Origin: Bryobacterales bacterium
GTDB lineage: Bacteria; Acidobacteriota; Terriglobia; Bryobacterales; Bryobacteraceae
DNA: 8,486 nucleotides
Assembly (NCBI GenBank): GCA_003132905.1
Contig: PKZC01000253.1
Location: 599 to 9,084, forward strand
Direction of reading: 5' to 3'
Under the pieces are notes generated by a model. That model did no database searches. It worked only from the letters and a program-made list of their open reading frames with translations, and was not told the DNA's origin. Positions 4,791 to 8,486 of this stretch are shown here, piece by piece. Position 1 is the stretch's first letter, and each line of letters opens with the position of its first letter. A program made the position numbers and the translations under genes.

Positions 4791-7700
4791 TTACGTCGGG
4801 ATTGGTCGCGGCGTTCCGCCCGTGCGCGAGACCGGACGCGCAGGTTCGGCGATAACCCGAGCCGCATAGGCCGGATGGAATCCGCCGGACTCGCGAGGAT
4901 CGTCCACGCTTTGCGCCTCGTGCTTATCCAGATCGAGACAGGCGTTCAGATGCGCCTGCTTCGCAAGGAGGACTTTGAGGCGGGCCTCGTTCTCGAAGGG
5001 GCGGCCCAATTGGGCGCGGTAATCGGCGAGGGCTTTCTCCTGCCGTTCGAGTTCACGCCGCTCGTCCTCGGCGCGGCGATCAAGGCTGCGCAGGACATGC
5101 TCGATGCTCTGAATCGTGCCCAGCGGATTGTCCGGGTTGAGATTGGCTTTGTAGATCTCTTCGCCGCGGATAAACAAATCTGGTTCGCGATCTCTCTGGG
5201 CACCCCGGCTCAGTATCTCGAAGGTTTTGAAGTGGGCCCGCACCTGCGGCGTGTTGTCGTCGCGCCATGACATGATGACCGAGTTGAGGGCATTTCCGGC
5301 TTCCTCGCGGGCTCCCTTGCCGGAGAATTCGCGGTTGCCGACCTTCATGGTGAAGTCGTCCTCCGCGTGGGCATCGCGGGTGAGGATATCGGCCGAGACC
5401 GCAGCTTGGTATTTTCGGGCGTGCTCGATTTGCTCGGGCAGGCTCTTCACCTGCCATCTGATGTTGTGCTGCTGGTTGATATGGGAGGACCGCAACTGGT
5501 CGAGCTTGCGGATTTCGGTATCGACCTTGACCTTTTCCATGACGGCAGGGTTTCCCGAGGCGATGGCCTTGATCTCAGCATAGGTGAGGGCGCCTCCTTC
5601 GAGGTCTTCCGCCTGGCGCACGGTGACGCTGCCGTTCATGACCTCATTGATGAAGCGGGCCTTGGTTTCGAGCACCTGCCACATGTAGGCATCGAACGAG
5701 CCTTCGGTGACGTAGCGGTGGATCTCGATTTCAGGATTATCGTTGCCTTGCCGCAGGATTCTTCCCTCGCGCTGCTCGATGTCGCGCGGTCTCCAGGGGG
5801 CGTCGAGGTGATGGAGGGCGATGAGCCGCTTTTGAACGTTCGTGCCGGCGCCCATTTTCTCGGTGGAGCCTAAGAGTATTCGGACGCGCCCGGCGTTCAC
5901 CGCGTCAAACAGCGCCTTTTTCTGGCTGTCGGTCTCGGCGTCATGGATATAGGCGATCTCCTTGGCCGGAACGCCTTTCTCTATCAGCTTTTCGCGGACT
6001 TCATCATAGACGTTGAAGCGGTCGGGGTTGGGTGTCGAGAGGTCGCAGAAGACAAGCTGCGTTAACCGCTTCTCCTTCCCTGCCGCCCAGGCGAGGTGAA
6101 TCTTTTCAATCGCGCGGCTGACTTTCGTATCGCCCGTCCGGGCGAAGGGATCGACCAGGCGCATATCGAGCGCGGCCTTTCTGCCGTCGCCGGTGATCTT
6201 GAGCATGTTGTCCACCGACGGATCAATCCTTGATGTGCGCAGCTTCTGTGCGCGGTTCACCAGCGTCTCGACATATTCCTTCAATTCCGGCGATCCCGGA
6301 GCCGGGGTGATATGCGGCTTCCCGCCCTGGGTCGAAGAACGCGGCAGGTGCAGCATGTCCGCCGTTTGCACGTCCGCGAAAGACCGGAACATCGAGAGCA
6401 ATTCCGGCAGATTGACGAATTTCGCGAACCGTGTGTGCATCCGGTAGCCGGAGCCATCCGGCGCGAGTTCGAGCGCGGTTACGGGTTCGCCGAAATTGGC
6501 GGCCCAGGCGTCGAAATGCTCAACGCCCGCGGCCTTCAGCGTCTCGGGCGCAAGATAGCGCTGAAGCGTGTACATCTCGGCCATGGTGTTTGAGATGGGT
6601 GTCCCGGTGGCGAAGAGGATGCCGCCCTTGCGCTCGGCCAGATAGCGTGTCTTCATGTACATGTCGAGGGCGCGGTTGCTCTCGGTGCTGGGGAGGCCGG
6701 CGATGCGCGTCATCTTCGACGTGAAACCGAGATTTTTGTAAAGGTCGGATTCATCGACAAAGATACGGTCGATGCCCATTTGCTCGAAGGTGATGGCGTC
6801 GTCCTTGTTTTCGCGATCGGCGCGCTCTTTCAGTTTCGTCGTCAGGCGCTTCTTTGCCTTTTCCAGTTCCTTGACGATCCGGCGGTTGTCGCCTGTCTCC
6901 GCGCGGGCTTCGAGAAGCGCCTCTTCGAGCTGGGCGATTTGATGTCCGACGAAACGCTCGAAGGTTTCATCCGAAACGGGAAGCTTTTCAAACGAACTGT
7001 GCGACACGATCACCGCGTCATAGGCGCCTGTGGCGACGCGCGACATGGCTCTCTGCCGGTTGCCCGCCGCGAGAACTTCCTTGCCGGCAACGAAGATATG
7101 GGCTTGAGGGTAAAGCGCAAGAAAGGCCGCGCCCCATTGTTCGACGAGATGATTGGGAACGACTATCATCGGCTTGGTCGCAAGCCCGAGGCGTTTCATT
7201 TCCATGGCGGCCGTGGCCATCACGGCGGTCTTTCCCGCGCCCACGCAGTGCGCCAGCAGGGTGTTGTCGCTCTGGAGAGCCCGCCATACGGCGTCTTTCT
7301 GATGCTTGTCGAGGTCGTTCCGCCGAAGAATGGACGTGTTCATACCCGGAAACGTCAGGTGCGATCCGTCGTAACTGCGCAGGCGGATATTGTTGAAGGT
7401 GTCATTGTAGAGTCGGGCAAGACGCCTCGCGCGTTCTTCGTCCTGCCATATCCATTCGCTGAACAGGTCCTTGATCTTCTGCTGCGCCTCCCGCGCGGCA
7501 ATGGTTTCCTGCTGGTTGACGACGCGGGTATCCTTGTCGATCTGGTCATAGATCGAGGGCGTGCGTCCGTTGAGCGCATCGTCGATCAGGTCGGAGGCAA
7601 GAACTCGCGCTGTTCCCCAAGCCGTGGTATTGCTGACGCTCGCTTTCGCAGTGCTTTCGATGGTCAGCGCCCAGCTGGCTATGGCGCCGGAATGGCTGAC

Positions 7701-8486
7701 GGTGATGGCGCGCTCTGGCGTGTCCAACAGCTCCGCGACGAATGTCTTCACATCACTTGCCGGAATCCAGGAGGAGCCGAGGCGCGCGCTGATGTCGCCG
7801 GGCAGGAGATCGGCGGGCCGAACCTCCTTCAGGGCCTCGACGTTGCGGCGGTAGGACGGATCGAGCGCGGTCGCGGCTTCGGCCGTCTTCAGCTTTGCGC
7901 GCACGTCGCCGCTCAAATAGCGGTCGGCGGTCTCCCACTCGCCCTCGGGGTTGCGGTAGACCTGGCTGTCCAGCTCGCGCTGCAATTGCCGGGAGCTATA
8001 CCCCGTGATCCTTTCCATGAGCGGCCAGTGAATCCTACCGGTCTCGTTGAGCGAGATGGCAAGCGCCTCGGCGGCGGTCTCGACATGCTCCGCCGTTCTG
8101 TGGCTCTGCAGCGTGCGCCGCTCGAAGATGGCGGCTTTCTGCGCGCGCCTCGTCTCGCCGTCGTAGATTTCGAGCGAGAGGAGGAGGGGCTGGTCGGGGT
8201 CCGATGCAAAAGCCCGGAGATTATCGCGGGAAGAGAGGGCGCCATATCTCGCGACAAAGGAATCGTAGATGTCGTTAAGGAGCTTCCGTGCTTCGATGAT
8301 TCGATCTTCCGGCGCATCTTCAAGCTGGGTTCTGAATACCAGCCGCACGGCATCGCGCACGGCCATCATCCCTTTAATGCGCGCGGCGGCGGATACCGTC
8401 AGATTCGCGGCTTCGAAGCAGCTGCCGTTGCGGATGACGATTGCGCCGTCCCGCTCGGCATAGGCGCCGTCCTTGATGCCGGTGAA
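4791..8486 (-). CDS. giant SF2 helicase, C-terminal 1,231 residues (COG4646/DarB-like methylase-helicase); 5' end outside the window
   Basis: The frame is open from the right edge to TAA at 4791-4793, and the reading [21 protein letters not shown] at its visible start shows that the gene continues beyond 8486; the ATG pair at 8369/8366 is internal. Counting from the first visible residue, the SF2 motifs are: Q-like [11 protein letters not shown] (392-402), Walker A GAGKT (416-420), Walker B DESD (578-581), motif III ATGTP (626-630), motif [14 protein letters not shown] (873-885) and motif [12 protein letters not shown] (905-914). After this comes the block [26 protein letters not shown] and a charged, partly coiled region to the end. 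This order is that of plasmid and phage proteins labelled N12-class adenine-specific DNA methylase/helicase, relatives of phage P1 DarB, whose upstream half is an N6-adenine methyltransferase. That half cannot be seen here. Likely role: DNA translocation or remodelling, possibly protection against restriction. The frame is intact and all key helicase residues are present. Confidence 0.85.
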   Translation of the reverse strand, partial: FTGIKDGAYAERDGAIVIRNGSCFEAANLTVSAAARIKGMMAVRDAVRLVFRTQLEDAPEDRIIEARKLLNDIYDSFVARYGALSSRDNLRAFASDPDQPLLLSLEIYDGETRRAQKAAIFERRTLQSHRTAEHVETAAEALAISLNETGRIHWPLMERITGYSSRQLQRELDSQVYRNPEGEWETADRYLSGDVRAKLKTAEAATALDPSYRRNVEALKEVRPADLLPGDISARLGSSWIPASDVKTFVAELLDTPERAITVSHSGAIASWALTIESTAKASVSNTTAWGTARVLASDLIDDALNGRTPSIYDQIDKDTRVVNQQETIAAREAQQKIKDLFSEWIWQDEERARRLARLYNDTFNNIRLRSYDGSHLTFPGMNTSILRRNDLDKHQKDAVWRALQSDNTLLAHCVGAGKTAVMATAAMEMKRLGLATKPMIVVPNHLVEQWGAAFLALYPQAHIFVAGKEVLAAGNRQRAMSRVATGAYDAVIVSHSSFEKLPVSDETFERFVGHQIAQLEEALLEARAETGDNRRIVKELEKAKKRLTTKLKERADRENKDDAITFEQMGIDRIFVDESDLYKNLGFTSKMTRIAGLPSTESNRALDMYMKTRYLAERKGGILFATGTPISNTMAEMYTLQRYLAPETLKAAGVEHFDAWAANFGEPVTALELAPDGSGYRMHTRFAKFVNLPELLSMFRSFADVQTADMLHLPRSSTQGGKPHITPAPGSPELKEYVETLVNRAQKLRTSRIDPSVDNMLKITGDGRKAALDMRLVDPFARTGDTKVSRAIEKIHLAWAAGKEKRLTQLVFCDLSTPNPDRFNVYDEVREKLIEKGVPAKEIAYIHDAETDSQKKALFDAVNAGRVRILLGSTEKMGAGTNVQKRLIALHHLDAPWRPRDIEQREGRILRQGNDNPEIEIHRYVTEGSFDAYMWQVLETKARFINEVMNGSVTVRQAEDLEGGALTYAEIKAIASGNPAVMEKVKVDTEIRKLDQLRSSHINQQHNIRWQVKSLPEQIEHARKYQAAVSADILTRDAHAEDDFTMKVGNREFSGKGAREEAGNALNSVIMSWRDDNTPQVRAHFKTFEILSRGAQRDREPDLFIRGEEIYKANLNPDNPLGTIQSIEHVLRSLDRRAEDERRELERQEKALADYRAQLGRPFENEARLKVLLAKQAHLNACLDLDKHEAQSVDDPRESGGFHPAYAARVIAEPARPVSRTGGTPRPIPT

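Noticed and set aside
4554..5270. Plus-strand open frame of 238 codons over the helicase C-terminus.
   Set aside because: Most of it is the antisense shadow of the helicase gene, which has clear conserved motifs; composition is Arg/Ala-rich as expected of a GC-rich shadow.
5367..5873. Plus-strand open frame of 168 codons inside the helicase gene, with fairly protein-like composition.
   Set aside because: It is exactly antisense to the conserved motif V/VI region; reverse-frame shadows of high-GC genes often look like this, and no separate start signals are present.
1..8486. CRISPR array, tRNA, rRNA or insertion-sequence ends.
   Set aside because: The only regular repeats are the 18-bp iterons, too closely spaced for CRISPR; no tRNA-like cloverleaf, transposase or terminal inverted repeats with target duplications were noticed by eye.

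Overview
The window looks like part of a plasmid (or other extrachromosomal replicon) from an alphaproteobacterium. The main evidence is a replication initiator of the RPA family (plasmid replication initiator protein A), whose members are found mostly on alphaproteobacterial plasmids. An iteron array sits directly against its start, a ParA/ribbon-helix-helix partition pair follows, and a giant helicase of the conjugative-plasmid 'N12-class methylase/helicase' type lies nearby. Coding sequence is GC-rich, while the regulatory gaps are visibly AT-richer. I could run no searches, so family calls rest on recognised motifs and wording such as 'probably' is meant literally.

Layout. Positions 3-155 (+) hold the last 50 codons of an unidentified gene. 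Positions 156-600 are the presumed replication origin: roughly 10-bp-phased GTTA repeats and a weak DnaA-box-like site, two mutually exclusive hairpins, then seven 18-bp iterons (453-620). The last iteron lies inside the 5' end of the initiator gene (601-1698, +). Positions 1699-2035 are a non-coding gap whose second half (1861-2015) is packed with GATA/TATC tetramers and a 28-bp near-perfect palindrome; this is the best candidate for the partition centromere. A ParA-type ATPase (2036-2758) overlaps a small ribbon-helix-helix protein gene (2755-3081) by 4 bp.

The rest is on the minus strand and converges on the partition operon. An exported protein of unknown function (3179-4411) starts at a TTG with a strong Shine-Dalgarno. 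A gene-poor stretch of about 380 bp (4412-4790) separates it from the C-terminal 1,231 residues of a very large SF2 helicase (4791-8486, running off the right edge). That helicase resembles the helicase half of COG4646/DarB-like proteins, and its expected N-terminal methyltransferase half would lie outside the window.

How the parts fit: the initiator should bind the iterons to start replication and, because the last iterons cover its probable promoter and start codon, shut off its own synthesis. ParA and its small DNA-binding partner should segregate the replicon through the GATA-rich site. The large helicase is typical of mobile plasmid accessory cargo, with a possible role in protecting transferred DNA. 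The exported protein is the least explained gene here.
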